A DNA stretch of 64,000 nt. Origin: Salticus scenicus. Lineage: Eukaryota > Arthropoda > Arachnida > Araneae > Salticidae. The stretch lies in the NCBI GenBank assembly GCA_963930645.1, contig OZ005648.1, positions 271,633,830-271,697,829 on the forward strand, in the 5' to 3' direction. Shown here in pieces: positions 33,847 to 45,316 of the stretch (its first letter is position 1; each line of letters begins with the position of its first letter). A program made the translations under genes and the position numbers. Under the pieces are notes generated by a model. That model was not told the DNA's origin. It saw only the letters and a program-made list of their open reading frames with translations, and did not search any database.

Positions 33847-34549
33847 ATATCCCTCAAGATTGACGCTTATGTGAAATTTTGCCCTTATCTTGCATGTTAA
33901 GAAATTCGTAAATTTCTAATAATTTACGAAATTTTTACATTGGAAAATTCATAGTCAGTGATATTCATGCCAGTATCCTAAATAATATTTCAAAAGTAGT
34001 CTGACATCTTTACGATGAAAATATCTCTTAAAATTGACGTTTATGTGAAAGTTTGCCCTATTCTGCCATGTTAAGAAATTCGTAAATTTCCAATAACTTA
34101 CGAAATTTTCAATGTAGCATATTTATAGTTACTGATGTTCCTTCCGGAATGAAAACTGATATTTTAAAACTGGTCTGACATTTTTACAGTAAAAAGTTTC
34201 CATTTAATGCATGTTTAAGTGAAATTTTGTGCTATTCTCCCAGTTAAGAAAATCGTAAATTTCTAATAACTTCTGAAGTTTTTTAATTCGAATGTTGTAA
34301 ATGAATAGGGTTCTTGTCAGTATCGAAAGTAATATTTTAAAACTGGCCTGACCTCTCTGCGATCATTTGTTTATGAGATATCGTGTAAACAGACTAACAA
34401 ACTAACAGACACCCTACAGACGGACACCATAGAAATTTTGTCATTTTCGGATTCCTTACACCTGAAAACATGTAAAAAAGTCAAAAACCGAGGTCAAAAA
34501 TTTTCACGATTCCTTAAGTTCCCCATACCCATAGTATGATGGGGAACTA
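33847..34549 (-). mobile_element. 172-bp-unit family, copy D (3'-truncated, minus)
   Basis: Starts TTAGTTCCCCATC at 34549 and keeps three internal units. The CTAG-end half is missing where it abuts copy C. A 17-20 base poly(A) lies outside its start on the plus strand. Confidence 0.75.
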
Positions 34550-34632
34550 AAAAAAAAAAAAAAAACTATTGGCAATTTGCAAATAAATTAAAAATTTAAT
34601 TTTCAGGTCTATTCGTACACCAAGGCTACTAA

Positions 34633-36063
34633 TACACTGATGGAAAAAAAAATCCCAACACCAAGTAAAAATTATTGTACAGTAATGAAATTTCAGAAAT
34701 ACATTTGTCTAGGTAACATATTTAATTGATTAAAGTTTCAAGATCACAGGTAGAGCCATTGGCGAGAAGAGCCATTTCAAATGTGAAATGTTGGTACATT
34801 AGTAACCGGTGTAACCGCCAAAATTTTGAATGCAAGCATGCAAACGTGCATGCATTGTGTCGTACAGGTGTCGGATATCAGTTTGTGGGATGGAGTTCCA
34901 TGCCTGTTGCACTTGAGCGGTCAATGCAGGGATGGTTAATGCTGGTTGTGGATGACGCTGGAGTTGTCGTCCAATGATGTCCCATACGTGCTCGATTGGA
35001 GAAAGATCTGGTGATCTAGCAGGCCAAGGCAACATGTCGACATTCTGTATAGCATGTTGGGTTACAACTGCGGTATGAGGGCGAGCGTTATCCTGTTGGA
35101 AAACACCCCCTTGAATGCTGTTCATGAATGGCAGCACAACAGGTTGTATCACTACACTGACGTACAAATTTGCAGTCAGGGTGCGTGAGATAACCACGAG
35201 AGTGCTCCTGCTGTCATACGAAATTGCTCCCCAAACCATAACTCCAGGAGTAGGCTCTGTGTGTCTAGGCCGCAGACAGGTCGCTAGCAGGTGTTCACCT
35301 GGCCTCCTTCTAACCAACACACGGCTATCACTGCGACCAAGGGAGAACCGGCTTTCATCAGAAAACACAACAGGTCTCCACTCCGTCCTCCAATGAGCTC
35401 TAGCTTGACACCACTCACGTCGCAAACGGCAGTGGTTTGGAGTCAGTGGAATGCACGCTACAGGGCGTCTGGCTCGGAGCTGTCCTTGAACTAACCGATT
35501 TGTAACAGTTCGTTGTGTCACTGTGGTGCCAACTGCAGCTCGAATTTCAGCTGCAGATGCAGTACGATTAGCCACAGCCATACGCCGAACACGGCGGTCT
35601 TCCCTCTCAGTAGTGTCACGTGGCCGCCCGGAACCCGGTCTTCTTGAGGCAGTACCTTCCCTTGACCACTACTGCCAACACTCATGCACAGTGGATAAAT
35701 TCCTGCCAAGTCTTTCTGCAATATCGCGGAAAGAAAACCCACCTTCTCGTAGCCCTACTACACGACCTCGTTCAAACTCAGTGAGCTGTTGATAATGGCT
35801 TCTTCGTCTTCTTAGAGGCATCCTTGACTAACATTAACCCACTACGTCAAATCTCAACTGTAAATAACGATCACGAACCTTACAGCGCTTATTTAAAGCA
35901 AACCTCATTTGCATGTTCATAGTGTCGCTACTAGCGCCACACTTATGCGCTTAGCTCGAAATTTGAATCGACGTCATCTTTCAGATGTATAAACACGCCT
36001 ACCAAATTTCGTTTATCTAGCACAGCTCCTTCCTGGTGTTGGGATTTTTTTTCCATCAGTGTA
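34633..36063 (-). mobile_element. Tc1/mariner transposon (34635-36061), TA target
   Basis: Terminal repeats of about 30 bp begin CACTGATGG and contain TCCCAACACCA at both ends. They are flanked by TA at 34633-34634 and 36062-36063. It encloses a nearly intact transposase on the minus strand. 1,427 bp, a normal size for an autonomous Tc1 element. Confidence 0.95.
34799..35821 (-). pseudogene. Tc1-like transposase with one in-frame stop
   Basis: The frame from ATG at 35821 spans 340 codons, the usual size for Tc1-family DDE transposases that cut and paste at TA sites. The N-terminal helix-turn-helix (LTEFERGRVVGLREGGFSF, codons about 14-32, then RDIAERLGR) is followed by a TAG at codon 51 (35669-35671) after STVHECWQ. 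Downstream the frame is open for 289 codons. Catalytic residues are visible: D155 in VVFSDESRF, D244 in FQQDNARPH and E277 in SPDLSPIEHVW, plus the GVMVWG motif. There are 32 residues between the second D and E, two fewer than classical DD34E. Without the single stop the gene looks complete, so the element is probably recent. An ATG after the stop (35581) would give a protein lacking most of the DNA-binding domain. Confidence 0.93.
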
Positions 36064-36459
36064 TATTCAGTTTGAGCTACAACATCCTTCATCCATAATA
36101 CAATGACTATGTGCGTCATACTTATGACAAAATTCAAGAATCATACATGCACCATAGAAAATTACCTAACCTTGTTCATTTCAATAATTTTTTGGACTTT
36201 TGATAAAATACTTTAATTTTTTAGAAATATTTTTGAGTTTTGTTCGCTTTAATGATATAAAAAATAAATTTTCAGAAATATACTCATGGGTCATTTAAAA
36301 AGCTGTAGTGGGTCAGTGACTGACCCACACGTCATAGGTTTACCTCTACTGGTACAGAGAGTAGCATGTAAAGAATTAGGTAAGTTCTAGTTTGCAATCA
36401 TCAATAATGATTCTTCTTTTTTTATAGTCTTGTTAGTCATTTAAAGAACTTTCGAAGAA
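36064..36459. other. AT-rich spacer with short palindrome
   Basis: A perfect odd palindrome of 21 bases centred on G36318 (arms GTGGGTCAGT / ACTGACCCAC). Otherwise nothing recognised. Confidence 0.5.
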
Positions 36460-36839
36460 CTTGGTTCTGTAATAGAAACCAATGAATATTTCTGGAAAAT
36501 TCCAGAACTCTGTTCTTATTAAAGTTAGAGCTTCCAAACTTTGGCAATCGTAAACTACAAATTTTATCAAATTTGGTTGCCAAATTTGATTCCAAGTCCA
36601 CAATCTGTGTTGTTAAAAAACTTGGCGACTTGGTGAGATTAGCGACCAAATTTAGCAGAAAATATTATTGCTGGGTAGCCAGAATTAGTACACACTTTTA
36701 TCAATTTCGTTGGAGTTAATTGTTTTGGCATAATGTTGTATGTTTCAAGCCATTAATTTTTGCCAAAGTGAAAAAAAGTAGACAATATACACTCAAGTTA
36801 ATTCTATTTAATTCTAAGCTAGATTATTAGTGAATGAGG

Positions 36840-38541
36840 GATTCTGTCAGAATTGGCAAAAACGTTTTTTTTTTTTTTTTTTTTTTTTAGAAAAACCACA
36901 AGTGGGTTGGGTTTTTTTGAATAAAACCTGAAAACCCCCAGTTTTATTTGGGTTTTGTCAAAAAAAAAAAAAAGGTGGTTTTTTTTCAAGCAAAGTTTTT
37001 TTTTCCCCTCATGATTTTTTCCAAAAAAAAAAAAAAAAAGGGGGGGGGGGGTCAGAAAAAGTAATCAATGACAATACCTAAAAGAAGTTTGAATGTTAAA
37101 CATTTATGTTTCTTCTGACTGTACGTTTATGTATTTTTTGGAGATATTGAAATTTTTTTATTTTTTTTCATTTATGTGCCAGTTACTGCAACCTGTGTTA
37201 TGTTATACTTATGGTGATCTTTGTTAACCAAAATTAATGATATGCAGTTAATACAAAAATGTTCCTTAACTAATTACAAGATTTTTAAGAAAAGCATGAA
37301 AAAATGAAATTGAAGAATAGTTGTTCTCTATATTTGTTTCATGCTCGTATTCTAGAATTTTTTTTTTTTTTTTTAATTCAGGGCTGATTGTGAACCTTTT
37401 TTTTTGAAATTCTGAAATTACAAAAAAACTACCCCTTTTTTTTTACGATTGAAATTAATAAAATACATGTAAAGTTTTTGTAATTTTCTGGTAATTATTA
37501 AATTCTAGTTAATTACAAGCGATTGAAGTTGAAAGAAAGAACTAGTTAAATCAAAGTATATTAAAGAAAAATAATTTCTGAAATCCGTTAATCAGTTTTC
37601 ATTTTTTTTACATATGATTATTTAGGTTTATGCAACCTTCCTATCTACAGATCTTCAAATAAATTATGCAATATAACTTATATTAAATTAAAGCAAGTTT
37701 TCACTCTTGATAAAAAGATTTTGAATTATTTCTTGACCAATTTTAAATAATAAGCAACTTACCAGCGGTCTGTCCAGACTTTTAACACAGGGTCCTGTTT
37801 TTCTGAAATTGTGAAAAAATCTACACGTAATTTTGTGAATTTAAATTTAGTGTGAAAATAAAGTTCTTCCAAACTTTTTGGCTAGGGCCCTCTTTTTGTG
37901 AAAATGTGAAAAATGTAATTTTGCAAAATAAAATTAAAATTAGGGCTTCATTTTAGAGAATGACAGTTCAGTTTTACAGAATTAAACTCACATATATGCA
38001 TAGAAGCCCTTTATAAATTATAAATTGAATATCAGCTTTTTGGGAGAAATACAACAAAGCACGTACAATTATTCAGGCAGTCTGTTCGTTCCACTGAAGA
38101 TTAGTTTTGAAAATGAAAGAAATTATCAAAGGTCTGTTTTTAAGGAGAACAATTTTGTGAAGGGTCGTTTTTTAGGATAAATTATTTTGTGAAGGGTCCT
38201 GTTTTAAGATATAGAATTTTTGAAGGGTCCTTTAACGGACCCAGGTTTGCCTATGGACAGATCCCTGCTTACATATTCATGTTTAAAAAATTTCATTATC
38301 TTCTATTTGTAAAAATTATAGCTCAAGATAAAACTCATTCTTAATGCAAATTTGCCCGCTTTGTAAATAAATGAAAAAAAAATTCAGTTGCTTAGTAGTA
38401 CATATTTTGCTTAATTTATTTTATCGCAGAAAATCTTATAAATTTGAAAAACCCCAAAAGGTGGGCAAAATCGTGGGTTTTTTCAAATGGATTTTTTAGA
38501 AAAAAATCATTGGGTCCGACCCAGTCAACCCTGGATTCTGT
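36840..38541. mobile_element. hAT element (36848-38533) with 8-bp target duplication GATTCTGT
   Basis: Ends CAGAATTGGC and, inverted, CAGGGTTGAC; subterminal GGGTTTTTT-type sequence on both sides. Exact duplication GATTCTGT at 36840-36847 and 38534-38541; the paralogous site at 55099-55106 is empty. Non-autonomous, with long T, A and G runs (36866-36888, 37023-37050). A 505-bp MITE is nested inside. Confidence 0.9.
37758..38272. mobile_element. Nested MITE (37763-38267) with 5-bp duplication CTTAC
   Basis: Ends CAGCGGTCTGTCCA and, inverted, CAGGGATCTGTCCA, with related AGGGTCC / GGGTCC subterminal motifs. CTTAC flanks both ends (37758-37762, 38268-38272). The interior repeats GTGAAGGGTCCTGTTTT-like blocks. 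Superfamily undetermined. Confidence 0.75.
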
Positions 38542-38736
38542 AATAATTATTGGAATACTATTCCAGAACAAGTGATATTCGTTCTATGTGGTGTATATAA
38601 TCCTATTATTGTGACTTTTAAAGTTGGAGTACTAATTTTTTTGACTTGTATTCAGGAATTTTAAGGAGTGGAACCTGCTGTTTATTTATGAACTAGTTAT
38701 TCTATACAAAAATATCAATGTTTTCATAACAATATG

Positions 38737-40710
38737 TACAGGTGCTGGACAAAATAATGGAAACACTAATTTTTTTATGTTTTATTCAATATCTCGAAAA
38801 ATACTTAATGTGTTGTTCTTGAATTCTGGGAATAAGAAAAACATGCCTTTCCTCATAGTTTCCAGCAAAGATTTTGTCACGAACACCTTTAGGGACTGAA
38901 CAACAAATCTAATAAAATAAAAAATATTGGAAAAATAAAAAATATGGAAGTGCGACTATTCATCTGCAAATTTTACATGTGGTTATAAATGTTATATTTT
39001 ATACATGTGTAGAGTTTTGTGAGGCTGCTAGAATATTTAAAGAGTTATAAATATTTTATTAAAAAATGCAAAAAATTGTCGCAAGTTTTTACTTTATAAC
39101 TCTAAAGGTTTTTTTCGATGTTTCATGAAAATTTCAGAAAACATGACAACATGTGCCTAAATCATTATACTATAGTTTAAAATAAATACATTTAATATTC
39201 AAAGAGATATGGACAGTTTTAGTAAATAATTTATTACTATGCATGCGTGGGCTGTAGCAAAAAAACTTTGATATAATTTACTATTCAACTGTATTTATAA
39301 AAAAAAATCCAGTTGAATATCAGGAAAATTCATAGAGATATCAGTGATTAAATGAGCTATTTCTCAGCTATTTTCTAAAAAGGTCTTTACGTTAAGGGGT
39401 CATTCACAAATGAAAATATGTATCATAAAAAAGTTTTATTTTTCTTCTTAAACGTTTTTTTTTTTTTTTTTAATAGGTATGTGTATAGTACATACCTATG
39501 AAAAAAAGAAAAATGTATCACAAATATTGTATTAAGTTTCATTGTGTAACATAGTTTTTTTCTGATACAAATTTCTATTTGATCCCGTTTGATTCCCTTC
39601 CAGTGACCCATTATCATAAACACGTTTTTAGAAAACAGTTCATTTAATCATTGATATCTCTATGAATTTCTATGATATTGAACTGGATTTTTTTGTAAAA
39701 AGGTACTCCATACAGTTGAGCATTAAACTATAACAAAGTTTTTTTTTGCCACACATGCTCAGTAATAAATTATTTACTACAACCCCGAAAGCAGAATGTG
39801 TAAAAATTTGGAAAGTCGCAGAACAACTGCACATATTTAGAAATTACGGGAAAGAAATTGTTAATTATGGCCTGAAGAATGGACATTCACTTTTAATTAT
39901 ATAAATAATTTATTAAAATACTTCTAAAGTAGTTGCTTGCTCTGTCCAGCCTTAGTTAATTTTTTCTTCTTTTCTAATTACAAGTTCCAGTAAAAATATC
40001 TTAACTATCATTTTATCATTATTTATTTATTAATTTTTTTGTTACTATATACTATATTTTGTTACTATATTGCAAATTGAATTGTAAGATATGTATTTTT
40101 CAACAGTGTTCAAGAATATTGTGAGAGTAAATTTGTAAAAGTAGTTCTTGTCTTGCAGAACATTCATAAATATTCTGCTGGGGACTTACAACTGTCCATA
40201 TCTCTTTGAATATTAAATGTATTTGTTTTAAACTATAGTATAATGATGATGATGGCATATGATGTCATGATTTCTGAAAGTTTCATTTAAAAAAAAAAAA
40301 AAAAAAGTAAAAAAAAAAAAAAAAAACCCTTTAGAGTTATAAAGTAAAAACTTGCATAACATTTTTTGTATTTTTTAATAAAATATTTATAACTCTTTAA
40401 ATATTCGAGCTAGCCTCACAGAAACACACGTATAAAATGTAACATTTATAACCACATCTAAAATTTGCAGATAAATGGACGCATTTACAGATACAGGGTA
40501 GTCACAAATATTTTTTATTTTATTGGATTTGTTGTTCAGTTCCTAAAGGTGTTTGTGACAAAATCTTTGCTGGAAAATATGAGGAAAGACACGTTTTCCT
40601 TATTCCCAAAATTCAAGAACACATTAAGTATTTTTCGAGATATTCGACAAAACGTAAAAAAAAAAAAAAAAAAATTGAAAGTGTTTCCATTATTTTGTCC
40701 AACACCTGTA
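38737..40710. mobile_element. Mariner-like element (38739-40708) with very long inverted repeats
   Basis: Ends CAGGTGCTGGACAAAATAAT and, inverted, CAGGTGTTGGACAAAATAAT, with TA on both sides. The arms remain recognisably inverted for more than 600 bp (38739 to about 39420, and 40708 back to about 39598). No transposase. The paralogous site near 54909 lacks it. The right arm has an extra 400-bp segment (listed separately). Confidence 0.85.
39781..40187. mobile_element. Probable insertion in the right arm of the mariner-like palindrome
   Basis: This segment has no counterpart in the left arm. Its ends CCCCGAAAGCAGAAT and, inverted, CCCCAGCAGAAT are similar, and TTGTA-type sequence recurs on both sides. 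Interior AT-rich, type unknown. Confidence 0.5.
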
Positions 40711-40790
40711 TATTTCTAAAGGTGTATAAGGAAGTCATGTGGTGTACACATCAGGTTTTTTAATTTCTACTTTAGAATAATTCTTGCTGC

Positions 40791-41693
40791 TAAGATGTCA
40801 CAATATTCATTTTTTCAAATTATAAATATTTTTTAAGCAAAAGATAGTTTAAAAAAGTACAATAAATTACACATAAAATAATTAAAATTCTGTCTACAAA
40901 ATATCAAGTACATAGTGATTTTCCTTTTGTAATTAGTTACTATTTTTACAGTCTACTACTATGTTTAGCTACCTTTGTTATAAACAGCTTACAATGATTG
41001 AATATCATTTTATAACTATCAATATAATTGCTGAATTATATATATGAATTTTTAGATTATGTGAAACAGGGTGAAACAAACTAAGGAGAGAATTGAAACA
41101 AATTTTTGTTAAATATCTGTGAGAAAATTAATTCAGAACTAAATTGTTTGAAATGTTTTATTGCTTATTTTGTAATTTCCATAATTGCACTTTTATTATA
41201 AATTCAAAATCAATTTTGATTAATCAAAAAATCAAATTTGATAAAAAACAAAAACTATGTAAAAATTAGAGTTTAATTTATGATAATATTATTTAATAAT
41301 AATATTAAAAATAAGCTATATAAATGAGTGTCATTTAGGAATGTAATAAGTAGTGATTTAGCCGAGTACTGAATATTCATCAACAAGATCTTTACTTTGC
41401 AATAAAAATAAATAATAATAATAATCATAATAAAACTCAACAGTTCCGCCCCCCCCTTCCAATCTTTTAAATACCTTGATCAAATAAATAAAACAGTATA
41501 GCTTTCACAAATCTAAATAATTAATAATAGCAAATTTTAACTATTGTTATTTTAATACATTTTATCTAAATTAAGAATTAATTACTACTATGAATGCTGA
41601 AAAAATATTGTTTTTGAATCATAATTTCAGGGCTTAAAATGATAAAAAATTATTTACATTTTACAAATTTAGTTTATCATTAACTATATATAT
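40791..41693. other. AT-rich non-coding stretch
   Basis: No gene. A C-run near 41446 and AAT microsatellites. Confidence 0.45.
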
Positions 41694-43585
41694 AAACTAG
41701 CAGGCTTTGCCCGCTTCGCTGAGCACTATACTTAAATGAGTTGTCAAAATTCCATTACATTATTAATAATCTAAGTTAAAGTTTCCTCTGTATTCTGTAG
41801 AGGTTTTTCCCGCTCGCAATGTGAGGATTCCGGGTCCACACTGCCTTCGGCAGCAACTTACCCGCTTCTTACTTCCCCTTCCCCAGCAGCTAAGTTAGAA
41901 GTTTTGCAAAATCTCACCAAAGTACATAATGCGTACACATAATCAACATCCACACACCAAAACGCATCATTCTAAGATAATGTAAAGCGAATCAAACAGA
42001 ATAACGTGTTTTTACACGTGTTTATTGCCCCCCCCCCTTCCCAAGGGGGTAAGTGGGTGAATTTCGTAAAATCTCGGTTACAATAAGTGTCAGATACATA
42101 TAAACAATTTGTGCACCAAATTTCGTGACCGCAGATCCCATAGCTTTCCCAAGACAAATTTAGAGCTAAAGCGGGGGGGGGGGGGGGGGGGGTCTTAAAT
42201 TTGCAAACCCCCCCCTCCAAAAAAAAAAAAAAAAAAAAAAAAAATCGAAAATCACAAAAAATCGAAAATGTGTTTTTGAAAACATTCTAAAGAAGACATG
42301 TGACTATTTTCAATACCTTTGTAATATCTTTAGTACAGCTCTACTAAAAAACCCAGAATTTCTTAAATTTCCCCCTCGAAAATCGATTTCCCCCCCTCCT
42401 TTAAGAATCAAGAATTCTAAAATCGTACATAATGTTTTATTTATACTCAAGTCTAGTCTCATCATGTGCAATTTCTTCCCTGTGATGTAATTTGGGGCCG
42501 AGTTATGCTTACATACGTTTTTTTGCTTCCTGTCCCGCTGGGGGGAAGGGGGTATTTCGATAAATCCTGTTTCTTTAGGTGCTGGTTACATATAAAAAAT
42601 CCAAGCACTAAACTTCGTGACCGCAGCTCTCATAAATTTTCCAGGAGAAATTTAGCGCTAAAAAGGGTGTCTCGAATTTGCTCTTTGTAACACATACCCC
42701 CCAAAGAAAAAAAAAAAAAATGGCAGATCATAAAAAATCAAAAATGTGTTTTAGGAAATATCCTAAGAAAGTCGCATAGCCTTTTTTCAACATCTTTATT
42801 CCATTTTTGATAGAGTTCGACTCAAATCAGGAATTTTCAAAATTTCCCGCCAAAAATCGATTTTCTCCCTTCCTTCCTTCAAAAATCGAAAATTCCTAAA
42901 TCACAGATAATGTTTTATTTGTACTCATGTCTAGTCTCCCCATGTGGAATTTCTTTATTGTGAAGTAATTAGGAGCCGAGTTATGCTTACAAACGTGTTT
43001 TTGTCTTTTTCTCCCGCGCGGGGGGGGGGGGATTTCAGAAAAGTTGATAGATATAATTTTAAGTTGAGTAAAGACCTAAATTCCTTTCAAGCTCCGTGGA
43101 ATTTTGTCCAGTCGTTGTCAAGTGATACCCGGACAAACGCGTTTTTGTCTTTTGCCCCCCAGGGGGGAACGGGGGGGGGGGGGGGGGAATTTCTGAAAAG
43201 TTGATCGACATAATTTTAAATTGGATAAAGATCTAAGTTTCTGCCAAGCGCTGTTAAATTCAGTCCAGCCGTTCTCAAATGATGCCCGGACAAACGTGTT
43301 TTTGTCTTTTGCCCCCCAGGGGGGAATTTCTGAAAAGTTGATAGATATAATTTTAAGTTGGATAAAGTTCTAAGTTTCTGCCAAGCGCCATTGAATTCCG
43401 TCCAGCCGTTCTCAAGTGATGCCCAGACAAAAAAAGCGACATACAGACACGATGACACACACACACAGGCAAAATTTTCTGAAGTCATTTTCGGCTTTCA
43501 TGGTGAGTGAAACGTGAAGATATCGCAAAAATTTTTGATTCTGACAAATTTACAGACTAAAGTCTTATTTTATTAATATAGATAA
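41694..43585 (+). repeat. Interspersed repeat ACTAGCAGGCTTTGCCCGC...TTATTAATATAGAT
   Basis: Starts AAACTAGCAGGCTTTGCCCG and ends near TTTTATTAATATAGAT. The 3' third contains two to three near-tandem units (steps about 157 and 137 from 43041) with GATAAAG...CTAAGTTTCTGCCAAGC, TCCAGCCGTTCTCAA and GATGCCCGGACAAAC, then a CACACA stretch. Sequences of this type (CCAGCCGTTCTCAAG...ATATAGAT) are common 3' parts of non-LTR or rolling-circle repeats in invertebrates; no reverse transcriptase is visible, so the class is open. Long G runs at 42173-42192, 43019-43030 and 43170-43187. Confidence 0.5.
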
Positions 43586-43604
43586 TTCCTTATATATATA
43601 TGTG

Positions 43605-44052
43605 TGTGACGAATACTACTCAGTGACACATATTATCCATAATGAAAAGAGGCTTTCACTCAGTAATGAGTCCGGTGGTTCTAGACAGTCATTTATTTGA
43701 AACTCTTGGACATCTTCCACGTTATTTTAAGTCCCTTGGGCTAAGCACAGACAACTAAGCAGGTAGAACATATTTCGTCGCAAGCCGAGTACGAATGCTA
43801 CTGCAGTTTTCACCGCTTACATCGCAGAGCTGCAAATTGCCCCTCTCTCGGGGTCGCTATTTGACGTAAGTTAATTTGTCAAGACAACACACGAAGAGAG
43901 GTCTCAATATCCGCGTGCTCTCTCTTAAATACTACCCAATTTTGGCACGAACCTTCACTCCTCCTCTTCTTAATCATTGTCTATTAACTTCATGATTGAC
44001 AGTTTAGCTTAGCCCTGGATCCCCAGGATTAATTAATATACATCACTTAACA
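43605..44052 (-). mobile_element. LTR-like block
   Basis: GC-richer segment with TG/CA-type ends (TGTTAAGTGATG on the minus strand to ATTCGTCACA). On that strand there is a TATA-like TATTTAAGAGAG, then AAATAAATGACTG about 215 bp downstream. Shares TATTAATTAATCC with 16136-16640. No target duplication seen, so a solo LTR is only a suggestion. Confidence 0.4.
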
Positions 44053-44412
44053 ACAAGAAAAGGAGAATTGCATACTATTCAGCACTTTTTATTCTAAAAG
44101 CTATCCAATTTTCTGACTTTTGTGTTATGAACGTGCATTGTCATAAAACTAATTTTACAGGGGAATCTTTAGAATTACTTCCAAGTTAAGAATTTTTAAT
44201 GAGATTTTCTTTAAGTTACCACTCAATATTAATTAAAAATCTTACCTCTTTTTATCCTTTCACACATGTACATATATATATTATATCTAATGTATATTGT
44301 TTCTTAAGCTAGGAAACTCTTTCAAGTACAACTGTCTGAATTCCTCTAAAAATAAATAATAATAAAATATTAATTTAAATTTAAACTACTCAACAGGACA
44401 CTTACTTGTAGA

Positions 44413-45316
44413 TATTGTAGCAGGGTTTAAGCTGAGTAAAAATTTTCTTTAGCAAAAAAGCTAAAATCCGAAAAAAAAGTTTTAGCAAAATGTGAAAATG
44501 CCAGAAGCAGTAGAAAAAGGTGAATATCAGTTTACACATTATTCTAAACGCCTCGACATGTTTGATTTTCATTTGTAAATTAAACTTAAAAGTTTTTAAT
44601 CAGGTCTTTAAAGAGTTATACACAGTAGATAATTTTTTTTTTTAATTTAAAATAAAAAACAAAAAAATAATTAATAATTAAACTTACCACTGTAACCAGA
44701 TCAATTCGAATATAGTACAAGCATATATTTTAACACATTTATTGGCAGACATGAAAAATATTAAACTTTTTAGATTATTATTTTGTATTGTAAACTTTTT
44801 TAAAGCAATATGAACGTCTTAGATATGACTTATATTCTTTTTCTGGAGATATAATTATCACTATGGCACGTAAAAGTACATTAAGCTTATACTGTATCTG
44901 AAAATAAAAACATAACTTACAAAAAAAAGAAGTAATATAAGTGAAATTTGTTTATTACTATTGAAAGAATTTTGGTTTACAACTTATAATTTTTCTTTCT
45001 TTCATATTAGACCACTTTACAAATGCCTCATGCTTATTTACAAATTGATTTCCTGTATGCGATTCTTATGCGTAGTTCAGCATTTGATTTTCTTTATATG
45101 CATGAACCGATGGATTTTTCTTGATCAGTGTTGCAATTTTTTTCCCATGAAAGATTCGTTATAATATTTTCGAAGATTTTTTTTTTTTTTTTTAATTTGT
45201 CTTTAGTAAGATGCTTTAGCAAAAAAGTGAAAACATGTTATTTCATTTTCGCATTTTGGATAAGTCTTTTAGCATTTCGCGAAAAATGCTACCGTAGCGG
45301 AAACACTGTATTGTAG
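44413..45316. mobile_element. hAT MITE (44421-45308) with 8-bp target duplication TATTGTAG
   Basis: Ends CAGGGTTTAAGC and, inverted, CAGTGTTTCCGC; subterminal TTTAGCAAAAAAG and GTGAAAA motifs recur inverted. Exact duplication TATTGTAG at 44413-44420 and 45309-45316. 888 bp, AT-rich, no transposase. Confidence 0.92.

Larger units (their letters stand above)
36460..40790 (+). repeat. Old dispersed repeat, copy 1 (split by two transposons)
   Basis: Segments 36460-36847, 38542-38738 and 40709-40790 (about 667 bp in total) align with the reverse complement of 54845-55500 (about 656 bp). Shared landmarks are AGAGCTTCCAAA, GAGTTAATTGTTTTGG, TAATCCTATTA, GGTGTATAAGGAA and CATGTGGTGT. The two insertions between the segments are missing from the other copy. 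Confidence 0.75.

Noticed and set aside
29191..34549. CRISPR-like array or satellite made of 170-bp units
   Set aside because: The units are imperfect, have no spacers of uniform length, and are bounded by constant element ends in a eukaryotic repeat context.
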